From the NCBI RefSeq assembly GCF_018139145.2, contig NC_059478.1, positions 24,521,001-24,585,000 of the forward strand: a DNA stretch of 64,000 nt, read 5' to 3'. The stretch's first letter is position 1; the number at the start of each line of letters is the position of its first letter. A program made the position numbers and the translations under genes. Origin of the DNA: Gymnogyps californianus. Lineage: Eukaryota; Chordata; Aves; Accipitriformes; Cathartidae. The notes under the pieces were generated by a model. It worked only from the letters and a program-made list of their open reading frames with translations, made no database searches and was not told the DNA's origin. Below, one piece after another: positions 24,190-36,215 of the stretch.

Positions 24190-24336
24190 AGTGCCTCTGA
24201 TGGCTTTTGGAAGTCAGTGGCAACCCGTGTCCCAAGAGAACCTCATGAGATACGTATTCTGAATCCCTACTTCATCCAGGAGGCAGCTTTCAGCTTCATC
24301 GGACTGCCTTTCAACAACGGCCTGATGGGCAGAGGG
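24190..24336 (+). CDS. ST3GAL3: ST3GAL3 coding exon between sialylmotifs L and S
   Basis: This 147-bp, 49-codon exon is in phase 0 at both ends. It encodes SASDGFWKSVATRVPREPHE, then IRILNPYFIQEAAF and the closing GLPFNNGLMGRG, corresponding to about human residues 249-297 with only a handful of substitutions (for example His for Pro in the REPHE stretch, and Ser-Phe for Thr-Leu after EAAF). The stretch belongs to the catalytic domain and leads into sialylmotif S. The acceptor is TTACTAG (ending 24189), preceded by a long T-rich tract; the donor is GTAGGT at 24337. Skipping of this in-frame exon would remove 49 residues without a frameshift, a pattern known among ST3GAL3 isoforms generally, but nothing here shows that it happens. 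Confidence 0.97.
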
Positions 24337-27300
24337 GTAGGTATAAAGCGGAACAAGCAAAACCAAGGGGAAGGATGAGAGAGCAAGCAGCAGAGTAGGC
24401 TTACGCTGTTCTTACTTTTCCTTTGGGCCTCCGCTGTTGGACATTGAAGGGAAGCCTCCTTAAGGCCAAGGCAAGATCCTTCCTTTCTGGTACAAGGCAA
24501 TGGCTGTTACAGAGCCCCTTTTCTGGAGGCAGCTCTGAGGCTTCCAGCACCAGCTGGGTGATTTGGTGTCACCTGCAGCCTCCCGGACGGGCACTTGTTT
24601 GTGTGGGTGGAGGGAGCTCCTTCCCGAAAGGAAGAAGGAGCCCTGCTCTCTGCACCCTCAGTGCATCTCGAAGCAGTGCAGGTCTCCCTAAAGGTCATGC
24701 TACTGTTTTACAATTTGCTGGCCTCCTGGAGACTGCAGCCTAAAATCACTGATACTGCACATCTCATCCTGTATCCCAGGCTTATGCTAAAAGAGGGTAA
24801 AGGTTTGTTTTGTGAGGCCTTTGGTAAGAAATTCTGATCTTGCAGTGACAAGTTTTAGATGTAAAAGCTTACAAAAAACCCCAATGTAAAACACAGCTTT
24901 AGGTCATAGTTATTAACAGAGTATCTCCATGGTCATTCTAGTATCTGTCACCCCCAGTGCAGCTTTTCGGAGTGTTAGTGTGGAGTAGGTGGTAACTTGG
25001 GTTTTCTGGATTATCTCACACTGCAACGCTGTCTGAGAACCTATTTATATTTGCTCTACCTAATATATCAACCATTAGGGAAAGTATTACTTGGGTGGGT
25101 AAATTACTCATGTACACATGTGATATAGTTGTTGATAGAGATCACACGTGACATTTTTGGGCACATTAGCACAGCTGACAAACCCAGAGAGAAGCACTTT
25201 TGCTGGACAAGGTCTGCTTGCTCTGCCCCTGGCATTGTCCCTCCATTGTTATCAGTACAGGAGATTTGCCATGTCGCAGCATGGATTTGGACTAGACAGA
25301 ATAGTGCCTCATTTTCCATGCTCTAATTATATCGTGAAGTCTTCAGAAATATTAGAGACATTTGTTTTATACAGGTCAGATGGGTGGGTGCCTGGAGGTA
25401 AGAAATTCACTTCTTAAAATGCGGTGTGCAAGATGTGCAGACAGATTCAGCCACACAGAATGGGTCTTTTGTGAAATGCAGTGCATAAGTGTGTACAGAA
25501 GCTGTCTTGGGGTTCTGGAACCACTGGATTTTTGCTCTGTGCACTGACGGTATCTTACCCCAAATATTCCCTTCAGCTAGGAAGTAACTTCACCTCTGCA
25601 TTCTCCAGAATTTACCCTTAGAAGGATGTGGTCTTGATTTGTCTTCCAGAATATCAGGACTGCTGCCCCAATGAAGGACAGAAATTATCAAGACTTTTGC
25701 CTTTATTTTCTCCAGATTTGTTTTTATTTTTAAACACGTTATTTTAATACATAAGATATTACTTAAGCTGAGAGGAGGAGAGAGAATCCGGAAATGAAAA
25801 TGCTGTGAACTGAAGTTTATGAGGTTTTGATAGGTTGTTTAACACACATCAGATTGGGAAATGAAGGCATCTTAATTGAAACCTGATGTTTCACTTCATG
25901 AAAGTCCATTTGAGCATTTAAAAATAGTTTATGGAGCTTTAAGGCAAGCAGTCTTTACCCATGACCCCTGCTAGATTGTGTAAATTGTAGTTCATTCCTT
26001 CAGGTGGGGCAGCAGGAGCTCTGCAGGTGCATCTGTGGGGCTGGGATGTTAGTATACCCTGCACTGTCTGTGCAAGGACACTCTAATATAGTAATTCTGT
26101 CAGAGTTTAAAAATAGAGAGAGAGTATTTCTAGCCTGTGAGTACAAATTTTACGGCAGACATCAACTATGGACTGCTGTCATGGAGCTGCTGGGACTTCA
26201 TGCTTTAGTGAATGCTGCTGCATCAGTGCAGATGCTTCAACAGAAGCTACTGCTGCCAGTGTAAAGAGGGAAGAAGAGTCTGAGAAGGATCCCAGTGATA
26301 CAAATTTGCTACAGACCTTTTTTCAGTGAGACTTTAAATGGGAAGAGTGGAAATCAGAGCCTCTAGACCAAGAATCCAACTCTTGTTAAAGATTTGAGAG
26401 AGATCCAGCAAGATGGGTGAGACGGCTAGAGCAAGGAGAATTGCTCCACAAGAGACAGTGGGACACAGCAGCCACAGAGCATAGCTGGTTGGGTTCAGGG
26501 TCGTGCTTTAGAGATGCAAGACAGCCTGAAAAACTTTACTCAAGAAAGAAGCATATGAACATGGAAAAGGAAAATGCTGAGGTCTAGTAAGCCAAAGCAC
26601 AGTGAACAGTATGTGTCCTGAGTTTCTCGGGGGGAACCGGGATGGGGGCAGATTGGTGCCCCCACACTGCAGTGTGCTGTGGTATGTTGGGCAGACTACA
26701 CACAGGAGGATCAAGGCTGGGGATGCCTTAGTAATCAAGGCCAACATGAAATCCTCATAGAGAGCAGTAATATTCCACTCTTCTTTGGTTCTGATGCCTA
26801 AATAAACTTCAGTGCTTCTCTTCCACACCACATATGGTAACAATGTGCTGCCAATTAACTTTGTAATTTGGGGGCTTTTTCAGCAAGGTTGAGGAGAGCT
26901 AGCAAAATAGTTTGGGGCTGATCTCAAAGCGTTTTTCCCAGGATTCAATAAAGGGTGAATGTAGTAACATCCTCTGCTTTGAGAATATAATTTGGGCCAG
27001 ATGGTTCTGGAGGGTAGTAGGGGGGTACAACTCAGACATGTGTTTTGGTTGCACTTGTGGCATTAGTAGCCGAAAGTCTGAGCAAGGAGCAAAACTAGTC
27101 ACCCACAATGAACAGTGACTTCTCTCTGGGACTGGTAAAGCTTTTCAGGAGTTTCCTCAGTCTATTTACTGAAGTCTTAAGAAGAGGGAGAGCTGTTTCC
27201 TACTACATGTGGGCTTCTGTTTTCTTGGGATAAGCTGATGATAAAAAAACCCTTTAGTTTAGGATCCTAGCAATATCTGGGGAAAGTTAAATGTTAATGC

Positions 27301-30300
27301 CTGAAGATGGTTTAGCACGAAAGAAATGAGCTAGTAAACTTCCTCTCTTTGATTAAAGAATCCTGTTAAGGAGTGGGCGCAGGCTTGGCTGTCTCACTAG
27401 ACAAAGGTGTATGTATGTGATTTATGTTTAGGTGGAAGTTCTGTGTATACAGGTCTTTTGGGCTTGAAACCAGACATCACTGGTATTGCAGCTGGTAATT
27501 CAGGCATGCAATAACCTACCTTATACTGCAGACAGCTAACTGGGGGACAAGCGTGAACATCAGTTCAGAGGTGTCATTGCCTGTTGCATGTACAACACTA
27601 GGGACGGTTATTGCCATGATGCTTTTTGCTGTGTAGTGAATAGTCCTATCTACTCAGTAGCGCTCAGAGCCGTTTGAGCAGTGGCTTTCTGGCTCCTCTG
27701 GGAGCCCTAAGCATGGTGTGAGGTGGCCAGGAGGATGTTTCAGACGGCACAAATTGTCAGGACTCTTGAGGACTCCACTGCAGACTGTGGTGTTTGTTTC
27801 TCTCTCTCTGCTGGTGCTGCGCATCCATGGAACTGCTTATGATTTAACTTCTTATGCGATTAAGCTCTGCTGCCCAAAACTGTAAGCCTTTGGTTTGTTC
27901 GTGTATTGGAAATGACTTAGACCCCTTACTAAAGAGAATAATTATCCTCGGACTTCACCCAGCCTCAGCACCAACTTGGTGAAGGAAGGTGGTTATCCTG
28001 CTCCATGTGCAGGAGGTGTTATCAGGCTGCGTCAGGCGCCTGGCCATGGATTTGCACCTCTGCAGAGTGCTGACAGCCCTCATGCACTCAGGGATTAACC
28101 TCTGATGCTGGAGTGTTAGGACGTCCTGCCCCAGGGCTTCTTTTTGCCGTTATGTAGTTTTGCCTGTGGGAGCCTTTCTGGAGATGCCAGTGCTGACCCT
28201 TTGCTCCTTAGGCAGCTTTTCAGCTCCCCTGGCTGGTCATAATGACCCTTTCTCTCATTAGTACTGGGTTGCCCTGGTGCCAGCAAGCTTTGTCTCCTGG
28301 GCTGTTCTTGCTGGGTCATCACTGTGGGAAGGCCGTGTCTTGGGACCTTTTGGGTCTTTATGGAGCAGAAGAGAGGTCAGGGATGGCAGGAGCAGAGCAG
28401 TCTGCCACCCCATCCTTCCAGTTGCGTGCTTCTCCTCCTTTTTTTGCACTCTGACGGCATCTTCTAAGGCAGGTAGAGGGACAGGTAAAGCGCCGCTGCA
28501 GCTGCAGTCAGTTAAATATAGAGACTTAGTGTCATTGTAAGCTTTGGGTTTGCAAGACAGCACATCTGCTTCATGGGCTGGACTGTTAAATTCATTACCA
28601 GTGCAGTGTGATCAGTCCATGACCTGCAGGGAATGGACACTCAGACAAGCCATTATAGGGTAGCAGGTAAATGCATACCAGCCACTTCTCAGTCAATGCC
28701 CAACCACATGCTTCTGCACATGATAGATGCAAAGTAACTGAAGGGAGTTTACTTTTCAATGAAAGAGTAGATCATGAACTCCCATTTAGCATAGGGTGAA
28801 GCATATACGTGGTTACAACAGAGCAGCTAGCTTGTAGTAAAGTCATGCCTTTGCTTGCCCTCTGTTAAATCGTTAGGTCCTTAAGAAATACTCCATGCAT
28901 TGCACAGGAATCTGCTCTATGGCAAACAGTGAATCAGAGCTTGTGCATCAGGTTAGATGTGGTCGAAGATATTTGATTTGAGCTAAGTTGTATAGGAGCT
29001 CAGCAGTTAAATGGCAGAACGGAAACCTGCTGGGCAGCTTGTCAAGTCTCCAGCAACAGGCCCCTGGCCCTTCCCTTTTACTGTGCTGCAGACCGCCAGT
29101 TCTGGAGGCTCTCTCCCACTTGCAGCAAGGGATAACTAGGGGAGGTGAAGGAAGAGTGTTGGAGATGCTCTGCTTTGTCTTTTGAAGCCCAATATTGCAA
29201 CTGATTCAGTGGAGGTAGCTGTGGGAGCACCTTACCGATTGTAAGCTCCTGTGACAGGGACCACTCTGCAGAATGCGAGGCACTTGTCTGCTCACAATAA
29301 GTGATGCTAAATTGCTTTTTATGCCATGTTTCCAAACTTGCCCGCTAAGGGAAGCAAAGCGTGGGTTTGGGGTTGTTCCTATGCAAACATAAATGAACAA
29401 AAAGAAAATACAGCAACTGTTGTGTATAGCGTGTGATGGCTATTATACTTTTGTTCTGTATTTCTTTTGTTTTGACTTTATTGCCATTAGGTGATCAAGT
29501 CTGTAACTGATAAAACTAACATAGCAATTTTTCCTAGGTGAGCAATTTTTCAGGTTTTCCCTCAAATTAATATAGTAGTCAAACCAATTTGAATATCTAG
29601 TTGCATTATTGTTTTTAGGGAATTTATTCTTCAGCGACACTTACCCTTTTAGTGAAAAAGGTAACAATTGGAATAGTCTGAACGATCCAGTATGTCTTAC
29701 CCTGAGCTAAGTAAAATGCCATAAATAATTGGAATTCATTTAATATATTAAGGGAGTCGAATATTTCTAAAAACAGATTTACAGCAGTCATTTCCTTCCA
29801 GTCCAGCAGGCAGTGACACAGGAATGACCCGGGCATGGAATGAAAAGCAGCGAGAGCTTTTCACATGCACCAAGCAAAGAGCAGTTACGGTCCCCTGGTT
29901 CAGTCGCCAGCACTGGATCTCCAGCGCAAGCCCGCGATGTGATGGTCAGCCTCCATTAAGTCCAAAGGAGAGCTGGTGTTCATTTCTGCTGACTGGCTTC
30001 TTTTCTTCTGTGAGTAAAAGTCAGTCTTTAAAGCCTCTTCAGAGAGACCAATGGAAGATGAAACAGCAATGTCTTGAGGGGAAGCCTTTTATCTTTTATT
30101 GCAGCAGAAAACAGTGTAGGAGGAGCTAGGAGAACCTGCCTTATGTCTGTCTGTACTGCTAAAGGCATTTCTGGTCCCCTGACCTGGTGGTGCAGACTGG
30201 CTGTGTTTGCACCGCACAGAGCTTGCAGTGATCCCTGACGCAGCGCAAGACCGGAGATCTTTGCCTCTCTTGTCTTTATGCTTTTCTCACCAGGATCCAT

Positions 30301-33300
30301 CATGCATGTGCTCACCTCACCCATGGAGGACATGTGCCAGCGGGCCCCTGGAAGGAGCCACGCTCCGGATGCACAGGCAGCCTTTGCTCAGCACTGCTGT
30401 GGTGACGTGTTTCTCACCACTGCTGTGTTTGCTGCTTCTGTTTGTCAGATGGCCTTTTGGTGTCATCTCTGGCTTGTCTGTCAGTCTGCTGCGTTCTCTC
30501 AAATGGGACCGGGCAAAGGGCTGATCCCTGGGGAGCATTATATCAGATATTACATTTTCCAGATATTTGGACTTAGACAAGCAGGCCAGGCTTGGAAATG
30601 TGGACTGTCAGTTCAGGCCATGTTATCCAGGGAGGTTGCCCTTGTAGTTGTTTACCAGTGCTGGAGAGGGGGTGGTGAACCTGGTGCCCACCATGGGCCC
30701 CAGCTGGGACAGAAACCTATGAGACACAGCAGGACGTACAGAGCTTGCAAGGCCAAGTTCAAGGCTTGTGGCAGGGAACTGGCAGGGGGAGAGGACTGCC
30801 AGTGCTTTCTGGGGTCTTGCCATTCCCAACTCTCCCTGATTGGTGGGCGCCAGTTCAGGTCAGAAACTCATCATGGGCACATCTGGAGCAGCAGTCCTGC
30901 TGGGCCACTCCAGGCAGCCCCATGCCATGGCCTAGCCTGCACTGGCCAGTCTTTGTGCAGCTGGGAGGCGTCCCAGGAGGCTCCTGCCTCGGCACTGGCC
31001 ACTGTTGGGCTGCCGTTCTTCAACCATTTGGTTGAAAGCAGCATTGCTTGGTGGTACAGGAATGCCCAGGCACATAGAGGGCCATGAGCAGGAAGACAGG
31101 CTTTGAGCTGGTCCAACCCCAGATTATTATTCCTGAGGCGGGATGTTGGGATTTTGGGTTCTTTCCTTAGGAACGGCCTAGAATAACGAGAGGCCTGCTC
31201 AGTTGTTTCAGAGAGTTTTATTTTCATAACTCAACGCAAGAGGTGTGGTGGTTGCTTTGGTATGTCTTTGGGGCACGGCACAAGGGTGTGTGTGGTGAGA
31301 TAGCACTGACGCATTGTGCAGGGCATAGCAAGCCAGGTTTGGCACAGCCATGTTCATGATGCCTAACTTCTTTTGGAGTGACCTGTCCCCAACTTGCCCC
31401 GAAGGTTGTACATGGTTCATTAGGTCCAGATTAGAGCTTAGCAGCAAACGAATTTATGTGCCTATATACAATCAGGAGAGCTTGGAAGCTGTGTAGATGC
31501 AGCCAGAGAATAATTATAACCGTTTCCTCTCTCTGATACATGCCCCTGCTCATTTGCCGCTTCTCTGCTCAAAGGAGAGGAGAGCCCTTTCCCCTGGACC
31601 TGGAGAATGCTGCTGAGTTGGCTTCTCTGCAGCACCGCCTGGGACACATCCCTAGATCCTACAAGGCCTTCTCTTCCCTGTGCCGCAAGCTGAACATGAG
31701 GCAGTGCTTCGTTTTCAACAGAGGGAAGGAGTAGCAGAAGCTCAGCAGGCTGTCACAGGAGAAAACCGCTCAGTTTCTATAGTTTAAACCAAATCAGGAC
31801 CAAAGCACTATATTGACTTACTAATGACATGTAGTTAACTGGTAATCATGCTTCTTTTATAATTCTGTTCAAGCTGGCTTCTTTTTTTTCAAGTCTATCT
31901 AATTCCCCAGTTACTGTTTAATCCGTCTGATAGTTGCTTCTTCCTTAACATAAGCAGTTTGGAACAAATGCCCAGTGTATTTGATCCAGGCGCATGTGGG
32001 TGCACACACAGTTTGTACTCATGTTCTTCTCTTAGTAGGTGCTGTTATCCACACCGTTTACTAAGGGTGGGCTCTGCAAGCACCCCCGTGCTGCCCTAAC
32101 AGTTACTGCCCTCAGTGAATAGCAGGGATAATAATTTTTACAGTATTTTCTAGGTGGTCCTCTCTAGCCCACAGGGTTCTGACTGCAGCAGTGGGACGTG
32201 AGGCTGCATCTCAGCAGTGAAGGTGTGAATGGCTGCAGATCTCTGTCTTCAAGGGACACACACACACACTAGGCTGTAGGTACCGTAGTATCGGAGGGTG
32301 CTAACGTACAATAAGGCATAATTTAATTAAAAACTGCCATCAGATCATCAGTTTCTGAATGTGATTTTAGGGCAACACAAAACTATTTTGCTAAGGACAC
32401 CATGTGAATTTCTGATAGTTGTAGGGGCCAAACCAGATACATCTACTACAATCCGAGAGGTTAGGAAGTCTTTGGTAGTCTTTGGTATTTTTATCATTTT
32501 TGAGAGAGGAGCAGGCAGTACTGAGATACTGACGTGTCAGGACCTACTGAAGAACAGAAGCAGATGAGAAAATTATCTCCTATTTTTCCATAAAGGCCAT
32601 TGGAGGTGTTATGAGTAGAATAAAGTCAGGCAGATATTTAGTGACCAAAGGAAAGTTCACTTTTGATTTCTGTAATCTGTTATTCTCCAAACAGAAATAA
32701 GAATATGCTTCAAAGAAAGTTATGGTGGTTTGGCAGTCCTCCCGTAAGATTGGGTAGTATGATTAATTCTCTGTGGTTTGTAAGACTCACATTAGAAAGT
32801 TAGCTCTTAAACGTTAACTTGGCCAGTGAAATTCCCTCCAGGCAAAGACCCTGTGTCTCCCTTGAGCTGTACCGTGGGAATGGGCCCAGTGCAAGTGTGG
32901 GTGGTGTTAACGCCATCGTATTCCCAATGACGACACATTCTCAAGGACGTAACCATTTACTCACTATGTTTTGGACACTGTAACTACAGCTCAGCTGAGG
33001 GAAAGGGTTTTGTGGCAAGTCCAGCTGATGCAATTCCAGTGACATCGGAATGTCATCTCCTATGTAAAACAAAAAGCTGAGAATATCTGAATTTGAACTG
33101 CCATGCCTGGGAAGACAGGATGTTCTTGCATATTTTGAAATTTGGGGGAATTTTCTTATCCTTGCCTAATAAACTTTTTCCAATTTTTTTTTTTAAACCC
33201 CTCTTTGATATTTTATGGCTGCCAGTGAATTAACAATTAACTAAAGTAACCAGAATAAAACCAATATTGTTTGTGGTGAGTATCAATTGAAATTAAGCAG

Positions 33301-34935
33301 TAAGAACAAAATTACTCTGCTGTTTTTCCTAACATCTAGAGCTGGCAGAGGAGGATGTAGTAAGGTCCTTTCATTTCAGATGTGCACTGTTACAGTTGCA
33401 CTGCAAATGTTTGAATTTAATGTCTCACTGATTTAGTCATAAGCAGTTTTTGTGTGTTTGTCTTCAGATTAGTGTAATTCCAGTGCACTGTAGTGGAGTT
33501 CTCCATAGCACATGGGTTGTGCTCCCAGCTGTGCACATCTCAGCTAGGGTATGGGTGGCATTCTTTGCTTGGAAAATGTTGGTCTTGGGACTGGTCAGGC
33601 AATCAGAAGTGAGCAAGGGAGTGTGCTGCCAAAAGCCGGTTTCTTTAAATGAGAGGCAGAAACTCAAAACATTGTGTTCCCAGTCTGTTACAAACATCAG
33701 GTGAGATGCAATAGCATTGCTCACTGGTTCAGGGTAAACCGTTTTCAATGCAAAATATAAGCATGCAGTTGGTTTCTACATCTCAGCTAGGAGGCTGACA
33801 CCCTTGGTGACTGTCTGAGCATGTCCTCTGAATTCGTGATACTTTTGATACGGCCAGTGTTGGATGCTCTACAAATGAAGATAAGATATGTGGGTGGATT
33901 TCTCAGCCTCTCCCTAGCCCCTGGGGTAAAGCTGCCTCTGGATTCATCTGGCTAAAGGGGGGCTAGAAAAGTCTGTGAGCTAGGGTTTTACACTGGAAAC
34001 ACTCATCTATCACAGCAGTCATGTTGATCTGACTGCACAAGAGGAGTTGCAGCTGTACAGTACCACTGTGATAGGGACTCGGCAGAAGCCAGATGAAAAG
34101 GGAAGGGCTGAGGCTGGACTTCGGTGCAAACGGCAGGTCAGCAGATGGGAGAGGACAGTCGGGGTGTCCCTGCTCAGAGTGCTAGCACCCATCTCTGACT
34201 GGCTTCCCACTGCTCCTCGTCTTCCCAGTATGCTGTGGCTAGGAAGAGTATGGCACAGGCCAGAGTGCCCTTTGCCTTTGGGGGTGCCCCTGAGGAAGGG
34301 GTCTCAGTGCACACTGCTGACTGGGTCTGCCTGATCACCTCTCCATCTCCCAGAGCTGTTTAACGGTCTCCTTAAACTGCTTTTGCCATCAGTAAAATAA
34401 AGAGTTTGTACTGTTCCTCACTTCTGCTCCTTTGTGGTGGCCCCTTTGGGATAAGTATTCCTCCTTAGCCTAGCTGGAAGCCAGTAACGTGCATAATTGT
34501 AATCCAGTATCTACATCTGTTTTAATTTCAGAAAACTAACATATCCACTGTGATTCATCCTCCAGCTCGTCTGCTGCCCCATTCTCAGGATAGCAAAGTT
34601 GTGGAAGGGGAGTCTGACCATTTGCATTAATCCCTCTGCCCTGCAATACTCCCCTGGAGAGTCAGGTCATAGACCCTCAAACAAGAGCCGCTGCTTTTGT
34701 GCTAGATGCTTTGCAGGAAGCTGGCTAACATATGATTTTCTTTACAAGTTGGGAGGCTATTGACCCTGCAAGCTGGCATTGGGCAGCTGATGTGCAGATA
34801 TAGCCAAATACCCTGTTCCTGATTTTCTGCTTAGTAGCAGCAGTGCCCCTGTGAGCAGAGACAATAAGAGGAAATCTTTGATTATAGAAATGGCAACCTG
34901 CTAATGACTTCCATTCCTGCTTTCTCTCCTCTCAG
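24337..34935 (+). other. ST3GAL3: ST3GAL3 intron, 10.6 kb
   Basis: The intron is bounded by GTAGGT at 24337 and CTCAG ending at 34935. A short CA repeat lies near 32257-32270. I recognise no clear transposon. Two open frames are mentioned separately: a 269-codon frame at 30278-31087 and a shorter, more coding-like one at 31540-31737. Otherwise nothing is supportable. Confidence 0.8.
31540..31737 (+). other. Unrecognised open frame with coding-like codon use (possible exon or retrocopy)
   Basis: The frame is open for 65 codons, stop included. From about 31575 onward most codons end in C or G (CTG, GAC, GAG, CAG, CAC, CGC, TAC, AAG, GCC, TTC, TGC, AAC), although the surrounding intron is AT-richer. 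The predicted peptide includes PLDLENAAELASLQHRL and ends SSLCRKLNMRQCFVFNRGKE before TAG. A pyrimidine-rich stretch ending in AAAG lies just before 31575 and could be a splice acceptor. I do not recognise the protein. It could be a terminal exon, a fragment of a processed copy, or chance. Confidence 0.25.
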
Positions 34936-35082
34936 AACATCCCCACCTTGGGAAGCGTAGCAATAACCATGGCGCTCCACAACTGTGATGAGGTGGCGGT
35001 AGCTGGGTTTGGCTATGACATGAGTTCACCCAATGCACCGCTGCACTACTATGAGAACATCAAGATGTCTGCCATCAAAGAG
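34936..35082 (+). CDS. ST3GAL3: ST3GAL3 coding exon: sialylmotif S and motif III
   Basis: This 147-bp, 49-codon exon, phase 0 at both ends, begins NIPTLGSVAITMALHNCDEV and continues AVAGFGYDMSSPNAPLHYYE to NIKMSAIKE. It carries sialylmotif S, which contacts donor and acceptor, with its invariant Cys in HNCDE; in the family that Cys is disulphide-bonded to a Cys in motif L. It also carries motif III (HYYE) with its essential His and Tyr. It corresponds to about human 298-346. The acceptor CTCAG (ending 34935) follows a CT-rich tract, and the donor is GTAGGG at 35083. All catalytic-motif residues I expect are present, so the enzyme should be active. Confidence 0.97.
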
Positions 35083-36109
35083 GTAGGGAGCTCCTGCCGA
35101 GCAGATCTTCCTCCCAAGCCCGCCGACTGCCCTGACTCCAGAGCCTGACTGGGATGGTGATGTCAACTTACAGCTTTCCTGTATGGGTCAAAACACAGCT
35201 CCACCCATGCATTTGCCTGTAAAATTCTAGACATTCTCCCAAGCGCAACGTGTGTTAAAAACAGTTATTTCTGCTGGGAAAAGTTCTCTGGAATGTGTAT
35301 ATAATGTGATTCCTTCTTCGAGCAGCAGGGAAAAGATTCACATAAATGTTAACTTGAGTAGGGTGAAAGGGAGCAATTCTGCTCTGGGGTTGAAAAGATG
35401 TGACCTCCTCCTGCTTTTTGATCCGTTGTATTGCTCTCTAATCCATAGGCTTCTTTTGCTAGATGATCCCCTTCTCAGCCCCTGTGAAATGTGGGGGAGG
35501 TGAGATTAGCCCGTACATGTTAGCTCTCAGCTGACTGTTCAGCAGCAGTTAGCTAGTGTAAACACATCATGGCTCTGTGGAGACTGCTCTTTAAAGCCAG
35601 AGCTACATTAGAAACATTTTCTGGTACTACCACAGTGAGAGGAACAGCATTTTTAGAGGAACAAAAGCTCTCATGTTGGTATAATGCAGCAGTATAAAGA
35701 CTCTCTTTCAGGTCTGTCCATTTCCTGTACCAAACTAGAGCAAACTTGGACACTGGTCACAGCTTCTATAGTGGGAAGGTTTGCTGCTTTTTTGGTAGAG
35801 CTCAATCTCTCTCAGCACAGATGTGGCCCAGGTCTTTCTAAGATTGCTTCCGCTTCTTCACTGGCTCCTAGGTAGGGAAACTTTCTCCATCCTACTCCAC
35901 ATTGTGAAAAGTTGTATTGTTCGTGGACAGTAGCTGTCTCCTGGCACTTGGCATTTGTTCACCTTGAGCACTTTGCCATTGATCCAGGCCAGGAGGGAAG
36001 CTGGGAAGTTGTGTTTTTTCCAAATCACAAGATTGTATGTGTCTTAGGACTCTCACAGGCTGCAGGCTGCATGACCCTAGGCAGACTGTGAGGAATTAGA
36101 AATCAGTGA

Positions 36110-36215
36110 TTAGTCAGCTTGAGAAATGAGAAGAGCATGTCTAATTATCAGAGTAATGAGGCTTTGGAACAACCTCTCAGCAGAGGCCAAGAGAACAAAT
36201 CAAGTTTAGGAAAAG
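36110..36215 (+). repeat. Possible tail fragment of old CR1-like LINE
   Basis: The order 'AATGAGGCTTTGGAACAA...' (about 36154-36171) followed by '...AAATCAAGTTTAGGAAAAGA' resembles the segment near the 3' end of old CR1-like LINEs, where a 'TGGAACAA' phrase precedes a 'TCAAG...' phrase. It is short and diverged, so this is only a suggestion. Confidence 0.25.
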
